A DNA stretch of 14,718 nucleotides from JBDRTU01 sp043823825 (GCA_043823825.1 JBDRTU010000019.1:1-14718), one strand, 5' to 3'; numbered from the stretch's first letter, positions 1-5,735 are shown. The notes: generated by a model not told the origin, from the letters alone. Numbers and translations are program-made.

Positions 1-1
1 A

Positions 2-100
2 GATACTACTGATTATCGTGATCACTTAAAGGGTGTATTATCGAATCAGCAAGTAGTTAAGTGGTTGAAGGATCAGTTGATTATAAAAATTACTGACTAG
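2..100 (+). CDS. C-terminal tail of an unidentified protein (partial)
   Basis: An open frame enters from outside the window and ends at TAG 98-100, giving 33 residues that end in VVKWLKDQLIIKITD. The tail is charged and probably helical. It vaguely resembles the ends of SurA/PpiC-type foldases, which often close with a WL-x-basic helix, but 33 residues cannot establish that. It is called coding because the frame is open to the window edge and stops before a palindrome and the next gene's promoter region. The identity is unknown. Confidence 0.4.
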   Translation, partial: DTTDYRDHLKGVLSNQQVVKWLKDQLIIKITD

Positions 101-114
101 GTCATTGCCGAGAA

Positions 115-132
115 TTGTCCCGATCGGGACAA
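115..132. repeat. Perfect 18-bp palindrome, terminator-like or REP-like
   Basis: TTGTCCCGATCGGGACAA is a perfect palindrome starting 15 bp after the upstream stop codon. Its position suits a terminator for that gene, but no T-tract follows directly; only AAAAGTGG follows, with a T7 run at 147-153. The core TCCCGAT/ATCGGGA recurs in the anticodon-arm position of the disrupted tRNA-Leu (4387-4404), so this may be a small dispersed palindromic repeat. Confidence 0.55.
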
Positions 133-151
133 AAGTGGTTATGGTATTTTT

Positions 152-182
152 TTGACATGTCGGCTGGATAATGAGTTAAATT
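152..182 (+). promoter_or_regulatory. Possible promoter of nfo
   Basis: A consensus -35 TTGACA lies at 152-157. The best -10 candidates, TTAAAT (176-181, spacer 18) and TAAATT (177-182, spacer 19), are poor, while GATAAT (167-172) is too close to the -35. Initiation near 189 would leave a leader of about 13 nt and no Shine-Dalgarno sequence. The -35 is convincing; the whole promoter is only plausible. Confidence 0.35.
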
Positions 183-201
183 ATCTGTAAACTTAAGTTA
201 T

Positions 202-1056
202 ATGTTATTTGGTACACATATTTCTGCTGCCGGTGGAGTAGATAAAGTTCCTGAGCGTGCAGCCTCAGTCGGTTGCGAAGTATTTCAGTTTTTTTCTCGT
301 CCTCCTCAAGGCGGTCCTGGTGTGAAATTAACCCCTGAGATCATTCAGCAATTTAAAGATAATTGCAAAAAAAATAAACAATTAGAGAGTTATATTCATA
401 CGCCATATTATATTAATTTCGCTTCAACCATTCCACGAATCCGTTATGGTTCGATTAGTGTAGTAAGAGAAGAATTGGAAAAGGGTACACTATTAGGGTG
501 CAAATATGTTATGACCCATTTAGGCTCTACTAAACTGGCTGGACCAAAACTTGGTTTTCATAAAACTTGGAGGGCTATTCAGAGAATTTTAGACGGTTAT
601 AAAGGAAGTTGTCAGTTGTTATTGGAAATATCATCAGGCGCTGGCGATTTAGTTGGCAGTACTTTTGAGGAAATTGCCGAGATTATAGAGCGGGTAGAAA
701 AAACCAAAGGCTTAAAAAATAAAGTTGGCGTGTGTTTTGATACTTGTCATGCTTTTGCCTCGGGCTATGATTTGCGGGATAAAATTGCCGTGAAAAAAAC
801 TTTTAACAAATTTGATACAATAATTGGCTTGGAACGATTGAAAATGTCGCATTGTAATGATTCTATGTTTGGTTTAGGCGAGCATAAAGACAGGCATGAA
901 CATTTGGGTAAGGGTAAAATTGGTTTAGAAGGTTTTAAGGCTCTAATTAAAGATCCGAGATTAAAAAAGATAAATTTTGTTTTAGAAACACCAGATGATG
1001 AGAAGGGTAATGATAAAAGTAATTTAAAGATTCTCAAAAAATTTAGAGGAATGTAA
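202..1056 (+). CDS. nfo: Endonuclease IV (AP endonuclease, base-excision repair)
   Basis: This 284-residue protein is a TIM-barrel, zinc-dependent apurinic/apyrimidinic endonuclease. The family cleaves DNA 5' to abasic sites and removes blocked 3' ends in cytoplasmic base-excision repair. The start has the family signature GTHISAAGG. All nine trinuclear-metal ligands can be placed: H66 (HTPY), H106 (THLGS), E142, D180 and H183 (GVCFDTCHAFASGYD), H217, D230 and H232 (DRH), and E262 (LETP). The glutamate motif reads LLEISSGAGDLVG instead of the usual ENTAGQG-type sequence, a mild divergence. Length is normal for the family. The ATG is the first in frame and lacks a Shine-Dalgarno sequence, as do its neighbours. 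It appears to be a single-gene unit. The function call is secure. Confidence 0.96.
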   Translation: MLFGTHISAAGGVDKVPERAASVGCEVFQFFSRPPQGGPGVKLTPEIIQQFKDNCKKNKQLESYIHTPYYINFASTIPRIRYGSISVVREELEKGTLLGCKYVMTHLGSTKLAGPKLGFHKTWRAIQRILDGYKGSCQLLLEISSGAGDLVGSTFEEIAEIIERVEKTKGLKNKVGVCFDTCHAFASGYDLRDKIAVKKTFNKFDTIIGLERLKMSHCNDSMFGLGEHKDRHEHLGKGKIGLEGFKALIKDPRLKKINFVLETPDDEKGNDKSNLKILKKFRGM

Positions 1057-1144
1057 TCTTACTAATATCATAATTAATAATTACTATCTTGTTTAATATT
1101 TACCCTAGTATTAAAATAACTATGGAGGACTCTTTGAAGAACTC

Positions 1145-1173
1145 TTTAGACAATTATTTGTTTTTTATATAAA
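1145..1173 (+). promoter_or_regulatory. Probable promoter of the DUF2339 operon
   Basis: TTTAGA (1145-1150) and TATAAA (1168-1173) are separated by 17 bp in an AT-rich stretch. The -10 box ends 24 bp before the ATG of the DUF2339 gene. The -35 is a poor match, and an alternative TAGACA (1147-1152) gives a 15-bp spacer. Confidence 0.45.
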
Positions 1174-1196
1174 TCATAGGTAATAACTAAAATTAT

Positions 1197-2927
1197 ATGG
1201 AATTATTCATTTTGATAATCGGAGCTTTGATAATTTGGTCTATTATAAGGTTATATGGTCGGGTAAATAAGTTAGAAAAATTAGTAATGAGAGACATGAC
1301 AAAAGAGTACACCAAGGGAGAGAATGTTGCTTCCATTCCTCAAGCAGTACAGACCCCTACACCAACAGAACCAACTCAGGTAGAAGAATTGCGACAACTA
1401 CAACCCAATCATTTTTTTGAATGGCTTAAAAAAGATTGGCTTTTAAAAGTAGGAGCTCTTTTATTACTGATCGGCTTTGGTTGGTTAGTAACTTATGCTT
1501 TTCTTAATAATTGGATTGGTCCCATGGGCCGGATTGTTATTGGTATCGTAGCTGGCGCTTTAATTCTCTTGTTCGGTTGGTTGCGAATGAGAAAATATAT
1601 CAGCCAAGGGGCAATTTTTTTAGTGTTAGGTTCTACAGTAATTTTGTTAACGACTTTCGCGGCACGTGAAATTTACGAATTTTTTACTCCCTTGATTGCA
1701 TTGGTGGTGATGTTTTTAAGCACTGCCTTTATTGCACTTGCTAGTGTGAGATACAAAACTCGCACCTTGGCCCTTGCCAGTTTAGTATTAGCAGGGGTTG
1801 CCCCTTTACTTACTAATTCTGCTTCACTAGATTATGTGGGGTTGTTTTCGTATTTATTTGTAGTAACTCTCGGCACGATATGGATAGTTGTATTAACTGG
1901 TTGGCGCGCCTTAACAACAGCCGCACTTATTCTGATTACCTTTTATAGCTTACCCCATCTTTTTTCGTTTACTACTGTTAGCAGATCAACACTTTTCTTT
2001 TTTGCTTATGCATTTGCGGCGCTATTTTTTATTACCAATACCGTCGGTATTATCAAACTTAAAGGTAGGGAAATAACAGCAGATCTGGTAACAGCCGCCG
2101 GCAATGGTTTATTTTTATTAGCCTGGATAATGACCTCCGCACAAGATGAATGGAAAAGTCTTATTATTGCCGCCTGGATGGTTATATTTTCTATTGGCGC
2201 TTTCTTGATTTTTATTATAACTAATCGCAGGGAGCCATTTTATGTTTATGCCGGGGTAAGTATTGCCATGCTAGCCGCCGCCACAGCAGCAGAATTAAAT
2301 GGTGCGACTCTTACACTTGCTTATACTATAGAAAGTGGAATGATCGCAGTTATTTCCTATGCAATACTTCATGATATTAAAGTTGCTGAACGTACCAGTT
2401 TTTTATTACTAGGGCCAATGTTGCTATCTTTTGCCAGTATGGAAGCCAAAGCTTGGAGAACAGGAGTATTACACGAGAATTTTTTTGTGCTTCTTATTTT
2501 GGCACTCACTATATTAGGGTTGGGATTAATATTTCGAACCTTTGCTAAACGAGAGACAGAGCCACGCGTTTCAATTAGCACTGCCCTATTAGTTACTGGT
2601 TCAATTTATCTATATATTATTTTATGGCTATCTTTACATGCTGGTTTGACCAATTATGATTTCGCAACCATGATTGCCTTAGTTATGTATACAATTATTG
2701 CTTTAATTACGCACGTTGCTGGAAAAATTAAAGAAAAAAAATCTTTAAGGTTATATGGGGCAATATTATTAGGGTTTGTTATTTTGAGATTATTTACAGT
2801 TGATGTATGGGATATGGAACTGACAGGAAAAATAATCACTTTTTTTGCCGTTGGTATACTGTTAATGAGCACGGCCTTTATTAATCGTAAAAAAGAATCG
2901 CCACAACTTACTAATAGTAATTCATAA
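1197..2927 (+). CDS. DUF2339 family polytopic membrane protein
   Basis: This 576-residue protein has an N-terminal membrane segment (about 3-20), a short charged heptad-like stretch (VNKLEKLV, about 24-31) and a Pro/Thr/Glu linker. From about residue 75 it consists almost entirely of hydrophobic helices. The block WLLKVGALLLLIGFGWLV, followed by a Trp/Pro/Gly/Arg-containing loop and GIVAGALILLFGWLRMRK, matches my recollection of the DUF2339 core. The family's function is unknown; it may be a transporter or an envelope factor. The following gene starts 4 nt after this stop, so the two are probably co-transcribed and translationally coupled. In proteobacteria DUF2339 genes are often beside DUF3999 genes, and the next gene may fill that role. 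No Shine-Dalgarno sequence is visible. Confidence 0.85.
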   Translation: MELFILIIGALIIWSIIRLYGRVNKLEKLVMRDMTKEYTKGENVASIPQAVQTPTPTEPTQVEELRQLQPNHFFEWLKKDWLLKVGALLLLIGFGWLVTYAFLNNWIGPMGRIVIGIVAGALILLFGWLRMRKYISQGAIFLVLGSTVILLTTFAAREIYEFFTPLIALVVMFLSTAFIALASVRYKTRTLALASLVLAGVAPLLTNSASLDYVGLFSYLFVVTLGTIWIVVLTGWRALTTAALILITFYSLPHLFSFTTVSRSTLFFFAYAFAALFFITNTVGIIKLKGREITADLVTAAGNGLFLLAWIMTSAQDEWKSLIIAAWMVIFSIGAFLIFIITNRREPFYVYAGVSIAMLAAATAAELNGATLTLAYTIESGMIAVISYAILHDIKVAERTSFLLLGPMLLSFASMEAKAWRTGVLHENFFVLLILALTILGLGLIFRTFAKRETEPRVSISTALLVTGSIYLYIILWLSLHAGLTNYDFATMIALVMYTIIALITHVAGKIKEKKSLRLYGAILLGFVILRLFTVDVWDMELTGKIITFFAVGILLMSTAFINRKKESPQLTNSNS

Positions 2928-2931
2928 TTTT

Positions 2932-4119
2932 ATGACTACTAAAGCTAACAAAATTATTTTATTTTTTATCGTCTCTTGGTTAGCGTTCAGTTCATTACTT
3001 TTGAGTGTAGCAGCGCAAGGATTATCAACCGAGCAAATTAATACAGTATTAAGCGCCTATCGAAAGTACAGAGACGTTAACAATATTTCTATAGCTGTCC
3101 CAACTGTTGTAGAGGTTCCAATAGTTGATGATTTTCTTGAACGCTATGATTTTTCGGTGTTTGATCAGAAGGATAATATTTTTGAGCCCCATCTTTTCAA
3201 ACAAGCAACAGTAACTAATAAAATTCTAATCTCAGTTACTGCTAATCCTACCTCAGTCAATGTTAATAATATGGTTGATAATAGTGATCGAACTTATACT
3301 GAGTTTTCTTTACCAGACAACGCACAAGGTTTAGTACAATTGATGTTGAGTAGTGCTAGCCCTATTACTTCCTCTGCCCTTACAGTATTATTAGATAATT
3401 ATGTGGCTTTGCCAACATCTATTGAACTACATGCTAATACTAATGAAGGGGACAAGACTATTGTAGCTAGCCGCAGAATGGATTCGCAAACAATCAATTT
3501 TCCTAGAACTACTTCTAGACAATGGACTATTATTTTAACCTACGCACAATTACTTCGGATAACTGAACTGAGTTTATATCAAGAAAATATTACTACTACC
3601 AGCACTCGCGCCATACGCTTTTTAGCACAACCAGATCATACTTATCGCATTTATTTTGACGCAGATCGGAGAGTTGATGCATTAATTGGGGAAGCAGGAA
3701 ATTTAGCAGATAATCAAGATATTTTGTCGATAACTGCCAGTGCAGCGCAGGATAATCCAAGTTATGTTATTTCAGATATAGATGGCGATAGTGTGGCAGA
3801 TGTAGTGGACAATTGTGTAGCCATTGCCAATACTGATCAGTTAGATGTTAATAATAATGGACGCGGTGATGCTTGCGATGATTTTGATCGTGACGGTGTC
3901 ATCAACAGCAAGGACAACTGTATAAATAAACCGAATCGAAACCAGTATGATATTGATAGCGATGGCATTGGTGATGTTTGTGATGAAGAAGAAAGTAGGC
4001 TAACAGAACGGCTGCCGTGGTTGCCATGGGCTGGAATTGGAGTGGCGGTTATTATATTAGTAGTGCTGTTTGTTTTGACGGCCAAGTCAATTAGAGGCAA
4101 CTCAAATAAAATTGAGTAA
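2932..4119 (+). CDS. Membrane-anchored exported protein with thrombospondin type 3 repeats; possibly DUF3999-like
   Basis: This 395-residue protein has an N-terminal signal segment (about 8-29, ending VAAQ). A beta-rich extracellular region of about 250 residues follows, then two acidic thrombospondin type 3 (calcium-binding) repeats at about 282-354. The repeats include VVDNC, DVNNNGRGDACD, SKDNC and DIDSDGIGDVCD. A C-terminal membrane helix (about 365-385) and a basic tail end the protein. This predicts a type I topology with the domain outside the cell. The segment RAIRFLAQPDHTYRIYFDADR recalls the conserved block of DUF3999 proteins, which neighbour DUF2339 genes in other bacteria; that link is inference from memory. 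The gene follows the DUF2339 stop by 4 nt, so the products probably act together at the envelope. The TSP3 and topology calls are firm; the DUF3999 kinship is tentative. Confidence 0.8.
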   Translation: MTTKANKIILFFIVSWLAFSSLLLSVAAQGLSTEQINTVLSAYRKYRDVNNISIAVPTVVEVPIVDDFLERYDFSVFDQKDNIFEPHLFKQATVTNKILISVTANPTSVNVNNMVDNSDRTYTEFSLPDNAQGLVQLMLSSASPITSSALTVLLDNYVALPTSIELHANTNEGDKTIVASRRMDSQTINFPRTTSRQWTIILTYAQLLRITELSLYQENITTTSTRAIRFLAQPDHTYRIYFDADRRVDALIGEAGNLADNQDILSITASAAQDNPSYVISDIDGDSVADVVDNCVAIANTDQLDVNNNGRGDACDDFDRDGVINSKDNCINKPNRNQYDIDSDGIGDVCDEEESRLTERLPWLPWAGIGVAVIILVVLFVLTAKSIRGNSNKIE

Positions 4120-4143
4120 GAGATTCCTCAGGAAGTTTATAGG

Positions 4144-4202
4144 TATGTAATTAAATACGTATTTAATTACATAATTAATTACTGAATTAATTCATGAATT
4201 AA
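4144..4202. repeat. Two adjacent AT-rich perfect palindromes (30 bp and 16 bp)
   Basis: Positions 4144-4173 form a perfect 30-bp palindrome centred on TAC|GTA at 4158/4159. Positions 4187-4202 form a second perfect palindrome, TTAATTCATGAATTAA. The second shares its last two bases with the terminator stem. Both lie between the TSP3 gene and the terminator, where a transcript could form consecutive hairpins. They may stabilise the mRNA 3' end or bind a dimeric protein. Confidence 0.8.
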
Positions 4203-4232
4203 AAAACGCCGCCTTTATGTGCGGTGTTTTTT
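4201..4232. terminator. Bidirectional intrinsic terminator between the TSP3 gene and the tRNA operon
   Basis: The arms AAAAAACGCCGC (4201-4212) and GCGGTGTTTTTT (4221-4232) pair over 12 bp with one G-T wobble and an 8-nt loop. Both orientations end in a run of six T, so it can terminate the plus-strand DUF2339/TSP3 mRNA and the minus-strand tRNA transcript arriving from 4347. Confidence 0.8.
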
Positions 4233-4249
4233 GCTGCCCAGGGAGATAA

Positions 4250-4285
4250 CCCTGTACAAGTCTCGTTTTACTCGACTATACGGGG
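4250..4285. repeat. Solo copy of the GTACAAG...CTATACGGGG inverted-repeat element
   Basis: Arms CCCTGTACAAG (4250-4260) and CTATACGGGG (4276-4285) are nearly the same as the arms flanking the intact tRNA-Leu (4411-4421 and 4514-4523). Here they enclose only 15 bp (TCTCGTTTTACTCGA) instead of a tRNA. The left arm can alternatively pair with CAGGG at 4239-4243. The 113 bp from 4233 to 4345 hold no other recognisable feature. Confidence 0.6.
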
Positions 4286-4410
4286 CGAGATGCGCTTTTA
4301 ATAATTTTTTTACTTGATAATGAATGTAATGATTTTTGTAAGGCAATGCCCGGGGGGAGAATCGAACTCCCACAGCCTTGCGGTCATCCCGATTTCAATC
4401 GGGACGCGTG

Positions 4411-4523
4411 CCCCGTACAAGTGGTGGGCGAGGAGGGACTCGAACCCTCACAACCTTGCGGTCAACAGATTTTAAGTCTGTCGCGTATACCAGTTCCGCC
4501 ACTCGCCCACCATCTATACGGGG
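4411..4523. repeat. Inverted-repeat element enclosing tRNA-Leu(UAA)
   Basis: Arms CCCCGTACAAG (4411-4421) and CTATACGGGG (4514-4523) can pair over about 10 bp, counting wobbles. They immediately bracket the intact tRNA-Leu: the left arm abuts its CCA end, and the right arm lies 5 bp beyond its 5' end. A near-identical pair of arms without a tRNA lies at 4250-4285. Confidence 0.65.
4422..4508 (-). tRNA. tRNA-Leu(UAA), CCA encoded
   Basis: This is an 87-nt class II tRNA including CCA. Acceptor GGGCGAG (4508-4502) pairs with CTCGCCC (4432-4426), followed by discriminator A and CCA (4424-4422). The D-arm has the Leu form TGGCGGAACTGGTATACGC. The anticodon stem ACAGA/TCTGT encloses loop CTTAAAA, with anticodon TAA at 4474-4472. 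The long variable arm contains GACCGCAAGG, and the T-loop is TTCGAGT. All stems are intact, so the gene should be functional. It lies entirely within the D-loop region of another tRNA-Leu relic and is probably transcribed from the promoter upstream of tRNA-Gly. Confidence 0.95.
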
Positions 4524-4540
4524 TGCAATATACCAGCTTG

Positions 4541-4574
4541 CCCCGTAGATCCGCCGCAGGCGGATTCTTCGGGG
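4541..4574. repeat. 34-bp palindromic element inserted in the tRNA-Leu relic
   Basis: The element reads CCCCG-TAG-ATCCGCC-GCA-GGCGGAT-TCT-TCGGGG: an outer 5-bp stem and an inner 7-bp stem with a 3-nt loop. It separates the GCGGAA of the relic's D-arm from the CTGGTATA D-loop fragment. A related TCCGCC/GGCGGA hairpin is the inner stem of the terminator at 11035-11076. Confidence 0.7.
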
Positions 4575-4624
4575 TTCCGCCACCCGGGCATAATAATAAT
4601 TGTAATAATGTACTTTGCGAAGTC

Positions 4625-4699
4625 TGGAGCGGGAGACGGGATTCGCACCCGCGACCTCTTCCTTGGCAAGGAAGCATTCTACTGCTGAACTACTCCCGC
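4625..4699 (-). tRNA. tRNA-Gly(GCC), CCA encoded
   Basis: This is a 75-nt tRNA. Acceptor GCGGGAG (4699-4693) pairs with CTCCCGC (4635-4629), followed by discriminator T and CCA (4627-4625). The D-arm is AGTTCAGCAGTAGAAT, the anticodon stem CTTCC/GGAAG encloses loop TTGCCAA (anticodon GCC at 4667-4665), and the T-arm is CGGGTGCGAATCCCG. It is the first gene of the tRNA operon, about 42 nt downstream of the predicted transcription start. Confidence 0.97.
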
Positions 4700-4715
4700 A
4701 GACTACCCATAGAAC

Positions 4716-4755
4716 ATTATGACACTATAACACTACAACATTAAAGCATTATAAC
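4716..4755 (-). repeat. Five tandem degenerate 8-bp units across the -10 box and leader of the tRNA operon
   Basis: On the plus strand five contiguous octamers ATTATGAC, ACTATAAC, ACTACAAC, ATTAAAGC and ATTATAAC fill 4716-4755. A weaker sixth, CATAGAAC, lies at 4708-4715. On the minus strand each unit carries a -10-like hexamer (TATAAT, TTTAAT, TGTAGT, TATAGT, CATAAT). The copy furthest upstream is the -10 box of the strong promoter, so the other four lie in the transcribed leader. Confidence 0.7.
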
Positions 4756-4775
4756 AAAAATATTGATCTGGTCAA
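4748..4775 (-). promoter_or_regulatory. Strong promoter of the tRNA-Gly/tRNA-Leu operon
   Basis: On the minus strand TTGACC (4775-4770) and a perfect TATAAT (4753-4748) are separated by 16 bp. The predicted start is near 4741, about 42 nt before tRNA-Gly. The -35 box begins only 7 bp past the stop codon of the DUF167 gene, and no terminator lies between, so the tRNAs may also receive read-through from the protein genes. Confidence 0.85.
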
Positions 4776-4782
4776 GATTTAG

Positions 4783-5004
4783 TTATTCTATCTGAATAGT
4801 CTTAATGTGGCTGGTATAGCCGCTTTTTATAGAAATAGAAGAAGTAGAAGTTTTAAAGTAATATGCTAAAAGCATAATTAGCTCTTCGTTATCTGCTCTT
4901 TTGATTGGTCGCGACTTAACTCGCGCAATAATTACACCATTTGCATCTTCAGTCACGGAACTTATTTTAGAGCCCCATTTTACTTTTACTGTTATCAAGT
5001 TCAT
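4783..5004 (-). CDS. DUF167 (YggU-family) protein
   Basis: This 73-residue protein matches the compact alpha/beta DUF167 family. It has an opening VKVKWGSK strand, a central PIKRADNEELIMLLAYYF segment aligning with the family's P-x-xG-x-AN-x-ELI-x-LL signature, and the closing SIKSGYTSHIKTIQIE, equivalent to I-x-SG-x-x-SR-x-K. The usual G-KAN reads KRADN here, and the usual Arg near the end is His. The family's role is unknown. Its ATG overlaps the TGA of the upstream M24 peptidase gene (ATGA, 5004-5001), indicating translational coupling. Length is slightly short but complete. Confidence 0.85.
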   Translation of the reverse strand: MNLITVKVKWGSKISSVTEDANGVIIARVKSRPIKRADNEELIMLLAYYFKTSTSSISIKSGYTSHIKTIQIE

Positions 5005-5735
5005 TTAGGTTGTAATGTTATTGATTTTAAGTCTTTAGGAAAAGTGGTTAGATTTTTTATTCCTTTTTTTGTTATTACAACCATATCTTCTATTCTAACC
5101 CCTCCCCAATTTTTAAGATATAATCCCGGCTCTACAGTTACAACCATATTGGATTTTAAAATATCTTTACTTGCCAGTTTGAAATTTGGCCATTCATGAA
5201 TGGTGGTACCAATTCCATGCCCTAAGCCGTGAGTAAAAGATTTGTTCGCATATTTTTTAGTAAGAAAATGGCGTGCCGCTTTGTCAATTATTTTGGTCCG
5301 GCGTTCACCTTGCGATAATTTTTGCAAGGCCCGTTGCTGTGCTTCAAGTACCGCCAAGTAAACTCGTTGCTGTTTGGCTGTTGGTTTACCAAAAAAGAAA
5401 GTGCGAGTCATATCTGAACAATAACTATTTATGGTGCAGCCTAAATCAAATATGACAGTATCGCCCAATTTAAGTTTTGTGTTTTTTGGTTCATGATGAA
5501 TATCAGCCGTGCTTATGGCAAAAGCGACGATTGGTTCAAAAGCTAGAGCTCTTACTTTCCTTTGTTTAAAACAGTTAATAATTAAATTAGCTAATTTAAT
5601 TTCAGTGATACCTGTTTTTAAATTAGTTAGAGTTTCATGTAATACTTCTTCACTTATTTTTTGAGCACGTTTAATATAACTTATCTCCCGCTTTGATTTT
5701 ATTGCTTTGAGTTCAGAAATTATTGGTAGTGACAT
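5001..5735 (-). CDS. M24 family metallopeptidase (Xaa-Pro aminopeptidase-like), catalytic domain only
   Basis: This 244-residue pita-bread-fold dinuclear metallopeptidase would be expected to remove N-terminal residues, probably before proline, in the cytoplasm. The five metal ligands are in place: D97 (VIFDLGC), D108 (SDMTRTFFFG), H173 (GLGHGIG), E202 (TVEPGLYL) and E216 (GGVRIEDMVV). HH at 80-81 and H180 fit the supporting histidines. Full-length PepP/PepQ proteins have an extra N-terminal creatinase domain; this one starts almost at the catalytic domain. It is closer in size to methionine aminopeptidase, but the GGVRIEDMVV and TIHEWPNF motifs favour the Xaa-Pro group. The ATG at 5735 is the first in frame. 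It is the first gene of a pair with the DUF167 gene. No clear promoter was found in 5736-5860. Confidence 0.88.
   Translation of the reverse strand: MSLPIISELKAIKSKREISYIKRAQKISEEVLHETLTNLKTGITEIKLANLIINCFKQRKVRALAFEPIVAFAISTADIHHEPKNTKLKLGDTVIFDLGCTINSYCSDMTRTFFFGKPTAKQQRVYLAVLEAQQRALQKLSQGERRTKIIDKAARHFLTKKYANKSFTHGLGHGIGTTIHEWPNFKLASKDILKSNMVVTVEPGLYLKNWGGVRIEDMVVITKKGIKNLTTFPKDLKSITLQPK

Larger units (their letters stand above)
4347..4589 (-). pseudogene. Disrupted tRNA-Leu with an intact tRNA-Leu gene inserted in its D-loop
   Basis: On the minus strand the 5' piece (4589 to 4575) reads GCCCGGGTGGCGGAA: acceptor arm, bases 8-9 and the first half of a Leu-type D-arm. The 3' piece (4409 to 4347) supplies the D-stem partner CGC, a long variable arm with GACCGCAAGG as in the intact tRNA-Leu, the T-arm GGGAG/TTCGATT/CTCCC, and the acceptor CCCGGGC plus discriminator A. 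The two acceptor halves pair over all seven bases although about 230 bp apart. Between them lie a 34-bp palindrome, a D-loop fragment CTGGTATA, and an inverted-repeat element containing a complete tRNA-Leu(UAA). The anticodon-arm position holds TCCCGATTGAAATCGGGA, with an 8-nt (or 6-nt) loop and no Leu anticodon. No CCA is encoded; TTG follows the discriminator. It is almost certainly not a working tRNA in this form. Confidence 0.75.

Noticed and set aside
1122..1172. 16-codon ORF (MEDSLKNSLDNYLFFI) before the DUF2339 gene
   Set aside because: It lies over the predicted promoter and has no supporting features beyond an ATG and a stop.
4233..4300. A third, degenerate tRNA
   Set aside because: CAGGG/CCCTG resembles a T-stem but the loop is not TTCRA-like and no acceptor pairing exists.
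4411..4523. Group I intron in the outer tRNA-Leu
   Set aside because: The insert is in the D-loop rather than the anticodon loop and consists of palindromes and a tRNA; no P/Q/R/S core was seen.
4347..4589. tRNA-Phe (GAA) or tRNA-Ser (UGA) reading of the outer tRNA
   Set aside because: Loop size is wrong for either anticodon, and D-arm and variable arm are of the Leu type.
4346..4744. ORF of 132 codons on the plus strand (and minus-strand ORFs at 4395-4583 and 4462-4677)
   Set aside because: They run across tRNA-Leu, its relic and tRNA-Gly; the open frames are by-products of GC-rich RNA genes.
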